Source of the DNA: Clostridia bacterium | GTDB taxonomy: Bacteria; Bacillota; Clostridia; Oscillospirales; Acutalibacteraceae | Direction: 5' to 3' | Length of the DNA: 64,000 bases | Assembly: GCA_017516485.1 (NCBI GenBank) | Contig: JAFXCH010000049.1 | Location: 1 to 64,000 of the forward strand | Shown: piece by piece, positions 41,477-49,701 of the stretch | Numbering within the stretch: position 1 is the stretch's first letter | Layout of the letters: every line of letters begins with the position of its first letter | Translations under genes and position numbers: made by a program | The notes under the pieces: generated by a model | The model's database searches: none | What the model was told of the DNA's origin: nothing | What the model saw: only the letters and a program-made list of their open reading frames with translations

Positions 41477-42928
41477 TTACTTATGATTCTTGATGTAGTG
41501 CTTATAGAATTTTACGCAATGTGCAACTTCGCTTACGCCTATGCTTTCGTTAGCTGCGTGCATTGCGGCAAGCTGTTCATTACTCATTTTAATCGGGCAG
41601 AATCGCAGGCAGTTGTCGGCGATTGCCTCGTAATGACGGCAGTCTGTACCACCTGTCATAAGGTAGGGGATAACGCCTGCATCGGGGTAACATTCGTTGA
41701 TACACTTTGTAAGATACTTGAATTCTTCACCTTTGTAGTCAACACAGTTTGAAGCACTTCTTGCGTGAATTACTTCGAGCTCAAGGTCATACTTGTCAGC
41801 GTACTTCTGAAGTACTGCAAGTGACTGCTCTGCATTCTGGTGGGGTGATGGACGAAGGTTGCACACTACATAAGCCTCGGTCGGTATAACGTTGGGTGTC
41901 TGTGAGCCTTCAGCCATTGTGCAGGCAAATGTTGTTTTAACGAATGCTTTACACATCGGGCTTACAACGGGAAGCACCTTGGTAAGCAGACCTTTGAAAA
42001 GCCACATATTGCCGAGTACCATTCTCAGCGGAAATCCGAGATAAGGAGCAGCCTCTTTAAGCATTGCATAAACGGAGCCTGAAATTTCAGCCTTGAAGGG
42101 CTGGTCGTTTTCGATATCGGCGACAAATTTTGCAAGCCTTGTCATAGGTGTGTTTTTGGGAGGAGTGGAGGAGTGACCTCCCTTACCCTTAGCCTTGATT
42201 TTGACGTCGATATAACCTTTTTCGAGTATACCGATTGCGGCACACCAGCCGTCCATTGTAGGAAGCTGACCTTTAAGGATTGCACCGCCTTCATCCATAG
42301 CTACATCAAGGTGTACACCCTTTGACTTGAGGTAATCAACAAGCATCGGAGCACCGCCGCCTGAAATCTCTTCATCGACTGCGGTTGCAAGGTAGATATC
42401 GCAAGGGGGCTCATAACCCTCTGCAAGCAGCTCTTCAATAGCCTGAAACTCTGAGAAAACCGTTGACTTGCAGTCCATAGAGCCTCTGCCGTGAATGTTG
42501 CCGTCAGCGATTTCACCGGAGAAGGGCTCTCTTGTCCAAGTAGGCTCATCAGCGGTAACAACATCCTGATGACCCATAAGAAGTAAACCGTTACGCTTCG
42601 GGTCTTTACCGGGCCAGCGGAAAAGCAAATTGCCTTCGATTTCCGTACATTCAAGTTTTTCAAAAATGAGCGGGAAATTCTGCTTCATTACCTCGTGCAG
42701 CTTATAAAACTGTGAAAGGTCTGTGTTTCCTCTGAGTGAAATGGTGGGCACTTTAATCATTTCGCTGAGCTTTTCAGCGTAATCAAGTGCTTCTTCATCA
42801 GTGGGCTTGATAGCGGGTTCGTTTGTGTTGGGTTTTGCTTTGAGCATTACGGCTCTTATTGCGGCAACGGCAATCAATGCGACAATCAGACCGAGAACGC
42901 AAAGCAGAACAATTCCTATAGGTCCCAT
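41477..42928 (-). CDS. M20 family metallopeptidase, membrane-anchored (PM20D1-like)
   Basis: 483 residues from ATG 42928, with a single N-terminal membrane helix (about 4-26). Metal-binding motifs are LLLMGHQDVV (His and Asp ligands) and GRGSMDCKS. TAVDEEISGGGAPM has the catalytic Glu pair, and MTGGTDCRHY has the last His. This is the M20 carboxypeptidase/aminoacylase pattern, closest by eye to the PM20D1-type subgroup that handles N-acyl amino acids. It is the last gene of the seven-gene minus-strand operon and follows a lysoplasmalogenase-like gene after 25 bp. The role in the operon is inference. Confidence 0.85.
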   Translation of the reverse strand: MGPIGIVLLCVLGLIVALIAVAAIRAVMLKAKPNTNEPAIKPTDEEALDYAEKLSEMIKVPTISLRGNTDLSQFYKLHEVMKQNFPLIFEKLECTEIEGNLLFRWPGKDPKRNGLLLMGHQDVVTADEPTWTREPFSGEIADGNIHGRGSMDCKSTVFSEFQAIEELLAEGYEPPCDIYLATAVDEEISGGGAPMLVDYLKSKGVHLDVAMDEGGAILKGQLPTMDGWCAAIGILEKGYIDVKIKAKGKGGHSSTPPKNTPMTRLAKFVADIENDQPFKAEISGSVYAMLKEAAPYLGFPLRMVLGNMWLFKGLLTKVLPVVSPMCKAFVKTTFACTMAEGSQTPNVIPTEAYVVCNLRPSPHQNAEQSLAVLQKYADKYDLELEVIHARSASNCVDYKGEEFKYLTKCINECYPDAGVIPYLMTGGTDCRHYEAIADNCLRFCPIKMSNEQLAAMHAANESIGVSEVAHCVKFYKHYIKNHK

Positions 42929-42953
42929 AATTTTAAAATCCTCCCGGATAAAT

Positions 42954-43685
42954 TTATACAAAGTAAAGTATTGACAGTGCAAGGCAAATCTGTGCACCGA
43001 AGTATGTGACTATATTGAATACTTTGAGTTTGAATTTTTTGTAACGCGTATCAAATGAAATAAGTGCAAGTGAGCCGTCTGACAAAAAGAAGCAGATGCC
43101 GCCGATAAGCAGAAGTAATGCAGGTACTGTCATATCGTCAGCGTTGCTTGCAAGCAATCTTATTCCCAGCAATGATGATTTTATCATCATCATTGTAACA
43201 AGGATTCCGTATACGGCACAAGGTACAAGCATTGAGCCGAAGCTTACTTTCTTGATAAGGCATACAGTAAGGAATACGGCAACAATCAAAACTGCCGTCA
43301 ATAATTCCTGCCACGCAACAGCAGTGGTTGCAGGGAAGAATGAAAGCTGTACGCCAATAAATGCAAGGCAATAGAATATATGAGCGGCACCGAAAAATAC
43401 CATGCCTATACAAAAGAAAACCTTTGTAGGCTTCGGGATGTGAAGCATAAGGTCACCCAACCAGGATGCAACAAAGCCTATAATCATCATCAGCGGATAT
43501 CTGCCGAAGGTTCCCGCTGAATATGTTATAACAGCTGCGAGGGCGACATATGCACTTGCGCATACCATTTTATAGCCGAGTGAATGCCAATTCTTTGTCG
43601 GCCACATTTTTTTTAGATACAGCGGCACAAATATTATTTCAAGCACTATAAGTGCTGTGCAAACAAAACAGGTAAAAGTGGTCAT
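42954..43685 (-). CDS. Lysoplasmalogenase-like (YhhN/TMEM86) membrane protein
   Basis: 243 residues with eight membrane helices. Family motifs are SWLGDLML near 80 and GGICFFLSDGSLA near 195, carrying the conserved aspartates. In characterised members the enzyme hydrolyses the vinyl-ether bond of lysoplasmalogens. Anaerobic Clostridia make plasmalogens, so the role is plausible. It is sandwiched between a serine hydrolase and an M20 peptidase in one operon. GGAGAAA lies 10 nt before ATG. Confidence 0.85.
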   Translation of the reverse strand: MTTFTCFVCTALIVLEIIFVPLYLKKMWPTKNWHSLGYKMVCASAYVALAAVITYSAGTFGRYPLMMIIGFVASWLGDLMLHIPKPTKVFFCIGMVFFGAAHIFYCLAFIGVQLSFFPATTAVAWQELLTAVLIVAVFLTVCLIKKVSFGSMLVPCAVYGILVTMMMIKSSLLGIRLLASNADDMTVPALLLLIGGICFFLSDGSLALISFDTRYKKFKLKVFNIVTYFGAQICLALSILYFV

Positions 43686-43715
43686 TGTCTGCGTTTCTCC
43701 GTTTGTAAATATTGT

Positions 43716-45296
43716 TTATTTGTTTGTGAGTTTTCCTTGATAGGGTGCATCGACAAGCTTGGGGCTGCTGAGCAGAAATTTGCTGAACGCTTTGTAAGCT
43801 GTCGGATTTGGAATCATATTGCTTATTGAGGGTAATAGTTTTTCTGCTATGTAGCTGAGCTCGGGATTTGATGACGGCTTTAGCGTTACGGTATCACCGT
43901 CAAAAATAAATCTGAACTTGCGCTGGCTTATTGACTCGAGCGGTCTTATCCATACCTCGAGTGTATTTTTGTTAAGCCATGCAGCAGATGAACTTGCAGT
44001 GTAATTGATTTTTCCGAGAGTGATTTTGCTTTTTCTCGGGTTACCGTCAAGTCCGATATGTATGATGTTGCTTTCGTTGCCTTCAGTCCAGTACATTGTA
44101 CATTCATTTTCGTAGAAGCTGAATCTGAAATTATCAACAGGACCGGGCTTTATGGCAGACATATATACTGCAGGAAATGTCAGTGCACTCAGCGGATAGC
44201 CGAGTAACTTGTATGCTGCAGCAGGTTTGAATTTTATTGTTCTGCCCGAAACAGCTTTTTCGGTTTCGGGCTGTCTGGGCATAGGCAGAATTTCTTCGAG
44301 CGGAGTAAATTCCGGTATTTCAACCGTGGGTGGATTTACGTTGTCAAAAAAAGCATCGGGGAAATAGCGACGGAAACATTCAACTGCTTTTGCTTCGCTG
44401 ATTTCGTTGTTTGTAAGTACAACAACCGCGTCGTATTCTTTATAAATATATGCGAATTGAGAAAACATACCGTCAAAGCGGAATGTCTGCTCGGTGTCAC
44501 AGCCCCATATCGAGTATCCGTAGCCGTCAACAGGTGAATTCGGAATACCTTGCGTAATATCCGAGGTTGCAAGGTCAAGCCACTCTTTTGGTATTATCTG
44601 TTTGCCGTCGTAAACACCGTCATTAAGACAGCACAGTGCAATCTTTGCCAGGTCTTCAGTTTTGAGATAGAGACCCCAACCGCCTGTTTCGACGCCCGTG
44701 TGGTCACACTCCCACTGATAGTTTGTGATTCCGAGCGGCTCGTAAAGACGGGGCTTGAGGAAATCGGTAACACTCATTCCCGTAGTCTTTGCTATCATGG
44801 CGGATACGCAGTATGTGTTTTCGTTTACGTATGACCAGCCTTCACCGGGCTCATAAGTCTGCTTTACTTTCATAAAATCGCGAACCCAGTGGTACGATGT
44901 TTTATCAGCAAGCAAACTGACATTTTTGCCTGCGGTCATCGTAAGCAGATGATGGAGTGTAATCTTTTCCAGTGATTCGTCGGGCTTTTCGGGCTTGCAT
45001 TCGGGGAATATGTCTACCAGCCTTGTTTCGGGAGTTAAATACCCCTCGGTTACGGCAAAGCCTGCAGCAATTGACATAATGCTTTTGCTGACCGAATACA
45101 GGGTGTGAGGAATATCTGCTGCATAAGGTTTTCGATATGATTCGTAGGCAACCTTGCCGTGACGGATAACCATCAATGAATGGCTTTCGATACCGCTTTC
45201 TTCAATGTCACGCACATATTCCGCTATTGCAGCAGAAGAAACGCCGACTTCTTCGGGCCTGCCGGCTCTGGGTATGCTTGCATTGTTGCTGTTCAT
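43716..45296 (-). CDS. Serine hydrolase, class C beta-lactamase fold
   Basis: 526 residues, no signal peptide. SVSK near residue 68 is the SxxK nucleophile motif and YVN near 155 the YxN motif. A WGCDTEQTF region occupies the usual third-motif position without a clear KTG. The C-terminal part (about 340-526) is a beta-rich lipocalin-like extension. The family includes esterases, peptidases and transferases; this one is not a typical beta-lactamase. It is in the operon between a GDPD-like protein (34 bp) and the lysoplasmalogenase-like gene (30 bp). Confidence 0.83.
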   Translation of the reverse strand: MNSNNASIPRAGRPEEVGVSSAAIAEYVRDIEESGIESHSLMVIRHGKVAYESYRKPYAADIPHTLYSVSKSIMSIAAGFAVTEGYLTPETRLVDIFPECKPEKPDESLEKITLHHLLTMTAGKNVSLLADKTSYHWVRDFMKVKQTYEPGEGWSYVNENTYCVSAMIAKTTGMSVTDFLKPRLYEPLGITNYQWECDHTGVETGGWGLYLKTEDLAKIALCCLNDGVYDGKQIIPKEWLDLATSDITQGIPNSPVDGYGYSIWGCDTEQTFRFDGMFSQFAYIYKEYDAVVVLTNNEISEAKAVECFRRYFPDAFFDNVNPPTVEIPEFTPLEEILPMPRQPETEKAVSGRTIKFKPAAAYKLLGYPLSALTFPAVYMSAIKPGPVDNFRFSFYENECTMYWTEGNESNIIHIGLDGNPRKSKITLGKINYTASSSAAWLNKNTLEVWIRPLESISQRKFRFIFDGDTVTLKPSSNPELSYIAEKLLPSISNMIPNPTAYKAFSKFLLSSPKLVDAPYQGKLTNK

Positions 45297-45330
45297 GATA
45301 TCCCTCTTTTGCTTTTAAATTAAAATTTTA

Positions 45331-46335
45331 TTAAGATTTAGCCCAACGCTTACGGAAAAAGATTTGCCAGCTGAGCACAAGTGCAATACCGAAAAGAGCC
45401 CAGCCGATTCTGGCGGGTGTGAATTTAAGGTCGCCCTTGATTTGTGAGCCGTCCTGAATTGTTATGTTGGCAACTGCTTCATCAAGTATTGCGCGTGCAT
45501 CGGCCATAGCGTATGTAGCAGAGCTGCCGTCACTGAGCAGGGCTTGAGCTTTTTCAAGAGCTGATTTGTAGTCTGATACTCTGTTGGGTGAGCAGCCCTC
45601 TGTTTTTGTCGCAAGTGCCGCATTTACGCTGTCGGTGAGTTTCTGTCTTTCAGCTGTGTTGTCTTCAAGATAGTCTGCAAAATCGGCAGGGTAGGCGGTT
45701 TCGATTATTGTATAACCTCTTGCAATAAGGTCGTCCCAGCTTCTTTCGCTGTCTGTACGTTTTGCACTGCGTGTTGAATCGACAAATGAAAACATACCGT
45801 ATGCACCGCGTTTGGCAAAGCTTGAGGTAACGGAATTGTGCAGAATAACACCGTCCTGATTATTGGTCTGCATCTGAATTATTGCACCTTTTGAAGCCTT
45901 GCCGTATGAGTTGATTGCTCCGACGGCAATAGGGTAAATATTACCTTTATAGTATCCGATTATTTTGGCGTTTTTACCCTGTGCCCAGGATGTTGCTTTG
46001 CTTGCACCTATGTTTATTCTGTAGTAAACGTCACCTTTTGCACCAAGTGAAGTGAATTCGGAATACTTCGCATCAGCTTGATCAATGCTGTCGGCATCAA
46101 TAATGATTGCAGCTTTTCCGTCAACAGCCTTTACGGCATCTGCGAGGGTGAGAGTGCCGCCGATCGATACAAATGATGCACCTGATTCAACTGCTTTGAT
46201 TACATCTGCTTGAGTTTTACAGTAAGCGGAAAATTTAACTTCTTGCTCTGCGGCATCAAATGCTGATACCTGTAGTGAAAAAGAAAGAATTGCTGCAATG
46301 GCAACAAAAATAATTACTTTTAAATACTTATGCAT
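45331..46335 (-). CDS. Exported GDPD-like TIM-barrel protein, apparently lacking catalytic residues
   Basis: 334 residues: signal peptide 1-25, a barrel-like region at about 35-230, a helical FIVAR-like segment at 235-290, and a C-terminal membrane helix then RKRWAKS. TQADVIKAVESGASFVSIGGTLTLAD follows the shape of glycerophosphodiester phosphodiesterases (xNTxxAixxAxxxGAdxIExDvxlTxD), but the HRG and ExD catalytic residues are missing. It is probably a surface, membrane-tethered binding protein rather than an active enzyme. Assignment is tentative. It lies 12 bp after the ABC permease gene. Confidence 0.55.
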   Translation of the reverse strand: MHKYLKVIIFVAIAAILSFSLQVSAFDAAEQEVKFSAYCKTQADVIKAVESGASFVSIGGTLTLADAVKAVDGKAAIIIDADSIDQADAKYSEFTSLGAKGDVYYRINIGASKATSWAQGKNAKIIGYYKGNIYPIAVGAINSYGKASKGAIIQMQTNNQDGVILHNSVTSSFAKRGAYGMFSFVDSTRSAKRTDSERSWDDLIARGYTIIETAYPADFADYLEDNTAERQKLTDSVNAALATKTEGCSPNRVSDYKSALEKAQALLSDGSSATYAMADARAILDEAVANITIQDGSQIKGDLKFTPARIGWALFGIALVLSWQIFFRKRWAKS

Positions 46336-46347
46336 ACTAACTCCGAT

Positions 46348-47217
46348 TTATTTAAGGTTAATTTTGTGTTTCATAAACCATGATGTCATAAAGAAGAAGA
46401 AAACTGTTGCGATGACAGGAAATACAAGGTCACCTATACCGAATAACATTGTTTTTGTCGGGTCAAGTACTGAAAAGTCAGCGACGGTTTCTACACCTGT
46501 GAGACCGATTTTCAGTCCGAAGGGAATGGAGGAATTGATAATTGTCGAGATTATGGAAGTGCTTGCCCAAACTATAAAATAGATACCTATTGTTGAAAAC
46601 ATACCGAATTTGTCTAACGGACGTATATTGGAAAGAGAAACGGAGAAATAAATCTGAGAAACTGTGTGCAGAGTTGTAATGAAGAGATAAATTACAGCAA
46701 AAATAACTATGCTGATTATTGCGGAAAGTATATCTGCGAGGTTGGTCCAGGGTAAATTAACAACACCTGACAACATATTTATAATCAGATCTGCTGTGAT
46801 TTCAATATTCTCTGCATCGTATTTTTCCATCAGCTTAAACATCATAGAGAAAAAGGCACCGGCTAAAAGCGCGAGAGTGATGATGTAGCTGAGAAGTATC
46901 CATAAGAAAGAGCAGAGTGCTTTGGAGAAAAGTAACTGATTGCTTGTGACCGGAAGGGTGAACGTAAGGTAACCCTGGTCTTTGAACATTGATTTGTTGA
47001 AGTTGGAAATTACTGAGATTATAGTGCATAAGAAAACGCAAATACATACAAAACCGATTCCTAATATCAGCAAACCTGCCTGCGGTGCATTTTCTGTTTC
47101 AGCAGCTTTGCCAAGGAGAATATAGAGTAAAGCGGAAATTACTGCTGTGACAATATAGATAGGGGCCATAAAATGAAGCCCTGCTTTGAGCTCGTTTTTT
47201 ATAAGCTTACCAACCAA
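46348..47217 (-). CDS. ABC-2 type permease
   Basis: 289 residues, six predicted membrane helices starting with ELKAGLHFMAPIYIV. I place the start at TTG 47217, which has GGAGGT 8 nt upstream; the longer frame to 47277 would overlap the ATPase by 71 bp with no ribosome site. It overlaps the ATPase gene by 11 bp and is its obvious membrane partner. The cargo is unknown; the shape resembles BcrB/YtrC-type exporters induced by envelope stress. Confidence 0.75.
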   Translation of the reverse strand: MVGKLIKNELKAGLHFMAPIYIVTAVISALLYILLGKAAETENAPQAGLLILGIGFVCICVFLCTIISVISNFNKSMFKDQGYLTFTLPVTSNQLLFSKALCSFLWILLSYIITLALLAGAFFSMMFKLMEKYDAENIEITADLIINMLSGVVNLPWTNLADILSAIISIVIFAVIYLFITTLHTVSQIYFSVSLSNIRPLDKFGMFSTIGIYFIVWASTSIISTIINSSIPFGLKIGLTGVETVADFSVLDPTKTMLFGIGDLVFPVIATVFFFFMTSWFMKHKINLK

Positions 47218-47908
47218 AGCTGAACACCTCCTTGAATATTTCTTCGACGCTTCTGCCACTTTCGCGTATTTCATCAATGCTTGAGTCGAGCTTTACCTTG
47301 CCTTCGCCTATCATAAGTACGGAGTTGAAAATACGTTCAACATCGTTGATAAGGTGAGTTGAGATAAGAACTGTTGATTTTTCGGCGTAGTTATTCATAA
47401 TTACATCAAGTATGGCGCTTCTTGTTGCAGGGTCAACACCGCCAAGAGGCTCGTCAAGGCAGTAGAGCTTTGAAGCACGGCTCATAACTATGAGCAGCTG
47501 AAGCTTTTCCTGCATACCTTTTGACATTGTCTTGATTTTCTGATTGGGGTCAAGACGAAAACGGTTGAGCATCTCTGTTGCCTTAACCTTGTCGAAATCT
47601 TTAAAGAAATCGTTGAAATAGCTGATTGCATCTTTAGCCTTCATCCATTCGGGAAGGTAGGTGCGCTCAGGCAGATATGCTGTGATTGACTTTGTGTATA
47701 CACCGGGCTCTTTGCCGTCAATAAGTACGGTGCCGTTGTAGTCGTGAATAAGACCTGTGAGAATTTTGATAAGTGAAGTTTTGCCGCATCCGTTAGGACC
47801 GAGCAGACCTATAATCTGGCCTTCTTCAAAGTTCAGGTCAATGCCGCGCAGAACCTGCTTGCGGCCGTAGGATTTTTCAAGTCCTTTGACCTCGATGATT
47901 TTACTCAT
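47207..47908 (-). CDS. ABC transporter ATP-binding protein
   Basis: 233 residues. Walker A is GPNGCGKTS, the signature region is TMSKGMQEKLQ (degenerate LSGGQ), Walker B is LYCLDEPLGGVDP, and the switch His is in STHLINDVE. The YtrB/BcrA-like pattern with an SKG signature is common for ABC-2 exporters. It overlaps the AI-2E gene by 4 bp and the permease by 11 bp. Confidence 0.9.
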   Translation of the reverse strand: MSKIIEVKGLEKSYGRKQVLRGIDLNFEEGQIIGLLGPNGCGKTSLIKILTGLIHDYNGTVLIDGKEPGVYTKSITAYLPERTYLPEWMKAKDAISYFNDFFKDFDKVKATEMLNRFRLDPNQKIKTMSKGMQEKLQLLIVMSRASKLYCLDEPLGGVDPATRSAILDVIMNNYAEKSTVLISTHLINDVERIFNSVLMIGEGKVKLDSSIDEIRESGRSVEEIFKEVFSFGW

Positions 47909-49131
47909 TTTGTTTTACTTCCTTTCGTTTTCTTTTTTATTCCGGGTTCAGATGAAACTGCAGAGTTTTTGTTTTTGTCGGATGGTTTCCACAGGTGTAT
48001 TACACCGTCATCATTGAGTACTTTTAAGATTGTTAAAGTCAACGGCAATAAGAATATGCCTAACACACCAAAAATTTTAAGACCCAGATACATAGCAATA
48101 AGTGTTGCTGCAGGGGGCAGACCAAGCTGACCCGCAACGAGCTTCGGCTCAATGTACTGACGCAGTACGGTGATAATAATATACATTACGAGCAAGCCTA
48201 TACCTAAACCGTAGTTGCCCGTCAGTAGCGAAATTATTCCCCAAGGAATAAGTATCGTACCTGAACCGAGTATAGGGAAAATATCAACTATTGCGATACA
48301 CATTGATATTACTACCTTGTATCTTCCGGAGAAAACTCCGAAAAGATCAAGGGCTGACAGACCGATAAGTATTTCCGTAAAAGTGATACAGATAATGAGG
48401 AAATAGGCTTTTGCCATTTTGCCGAGCGTTGAGAGTGCAAGTGTTTTTGTTTTCGACAGCGCATCTCTTCTGCCTTCGGGTAATTGACGCTTTAAGAATA
48501 AAACGATTCTGTCATAATCGACTGTTATGAAGAAAGTTGCAATAAAAAATACAATTATCGCTATGAGGATTCCGGGAATCTTGCTTGCTGTAGATATAAC
48601 ACCGGAAAGCGGAGTCACGATAGCGGAAATGTTCATTTCGCTTTCGATTTTGCCTGAGGTAATAATTGAAAGATCCTGCTGATTGTATGCTTCAAGCAGT
48701 TTGTATGAAAGATTGTTTACAGAGTCGGCAACGGAACTTTCGATAGAATCGGGCAAAGGCTCAATGAAATCTAAAGTCCATATTTGTGCTTTCAAGATAA
48801 AATCAGGTATACTTGTGAAAGTTTGAGAAATTTTATCGAAAAGCTCTTTAAGTTCATCGAAAACCGATTTACCTATAACCGTAACCAGAGCAGCAAACAA
48901 TAACGTGATTATCAGTACTGCTGCAAAAGATAAAAAAGGCTTGTTGAAAGGTGTATGCTTTTCTATGGAGCGTATAGGCTTTTGCAGAAGCATTGCAATA
49001 AAAAATGCAAATATAAACGGTGAAAGTGTCCAGAAGGCGTAGCGCATAAATAAATAGAATGCACAAATCAGCAGAGCGAAATAAGCTACATTTATGAGTG
49101 TTGCCCGCCTTTTCTCAATGGTTGGGTTCAA
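47905..49131 (-). CDS. AI-2E family membrane protein (operon leader)
   Basis: 408 residues, eight membrane helices. The conserved end has DIFPILGSGTILIPWGIISL, then IEPKLVAGQLGLPPAATLIAMYLG. It starts at TTG 49131 with AAGGAG 9 nt upstream. It is first in the seven-gene operon and translationally coupled to the ABC ATPase (ATGA overlap). The IEPK-x(7)-GL signature matches the YtvI-like sporulation subgroup as well as general AI-2E proteins. Confidence 0.83.
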   Translation of the reverse strand: MNPTIEKRRATLINVAYFALLICAFYLFMRYAFWTLSPFIFAFFIAMLLQKPIRSIEKHTPFNKPFLSFAAVLIITLLFAALVTVIGKSVFDELKELFDKISQTFTSIPDFILKAQIWTLDFIEPLPDSIESSVADSVNNLSYKLLEAYNQQDLSIITSGKIESEMNISAIVTPLSGVISTASKIPGILIAIIVFFIATFFITVDYDRIVLFLKRQLPEGRRDALSKTKTLALSTLGKMAKAYFLIICITFTEILIGLSALDLFGVFSGRYKVVISMCIAIVDIFPILGSGTILIPWGIISLLTGNYGLGIGLLVMYIIITVLRQYIEPKLVAGQLGLPPAATLIAMYLGLKIFGVLGIFLLPLTLTILKVLNDDGVIHLWKPSDKNKNSAVSSEPGIKKKTKGSKTK

Positions 49132-49701
49132 TGCTTATTACTCCTTCCAAAAACGAAAATATAATAAATATTATTATAATACAAAGCTATAAAAAAAACA
49201 ACAATTAATTAAATAAAATTATTATTGATTGATGTTTATTTGTTTGCATCAGAGAATAACAGTAAATATAAAAACGTAAAGCAACTTGACTTTACAAAAA
49301 CATTCGGTTTTGAGCAGTTGACAGAGATTTATTTTGAATTGTTAAAAACATTGAAACTGCGTGGGTTTACAACTTTAAAACTTTTCGGCTGTACGGTGAT
49401 ATTGGGCAAATGTAAAGCGCGCAAGCTTTACTTGTGCAATGTGCGTTTTACGTGATCTGTGCATTCTTGTTTGAGCGAAGTCGTTAATATTCACGCTTTT
49501 GCTTCAAAAAGCGAATTTATTTTTCGGAAGATTAAAATACCTGTTTGAAATTTAGCTTGTTATATGTTATAATAAATCGAAATAATAATGGCGGTACGAT
49601 ATATGTGCTCTTTGCCGTCTTTGCTTTACGGTTAAGAGTTATACTTTATTTCCCAAAGAAATGCTCGGAAGATTTATTAAAACTGAAAGGTTGATTTTGC
49701 A
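49132..49701. other. 570-bp gene-free divergent region
   Basis: AT-rich at both ends. An open frame at 49225-49455 (76 codons) has no Shine-Dalgarno, no recognisable motif and unusual Leu/Lys/Phe-rich composition, so I do not call it. Around 49411-49455 there are nested inverted repeats (GTAAAGC-GCGCAA-GCTTTAC). A small RNA or decayed gene is possible; nothing definite is seen. Confidence 0.4.
49545..49573 (+). promoter_or_regulatory. mutS2 promoter
   Basis: TTGAAA (49545-49550), 17-bp spacer, TATAAT (49568-49573), leaving an untranslated leader of about 120 nt. Confidence 0.75.

Noticed and set aside
49225-49455. 76-codon ORF in the gap before mutS2
   Set aside because: No Shine-Dalgarno, no motif; coincidence of an AT-rich region is more likely.
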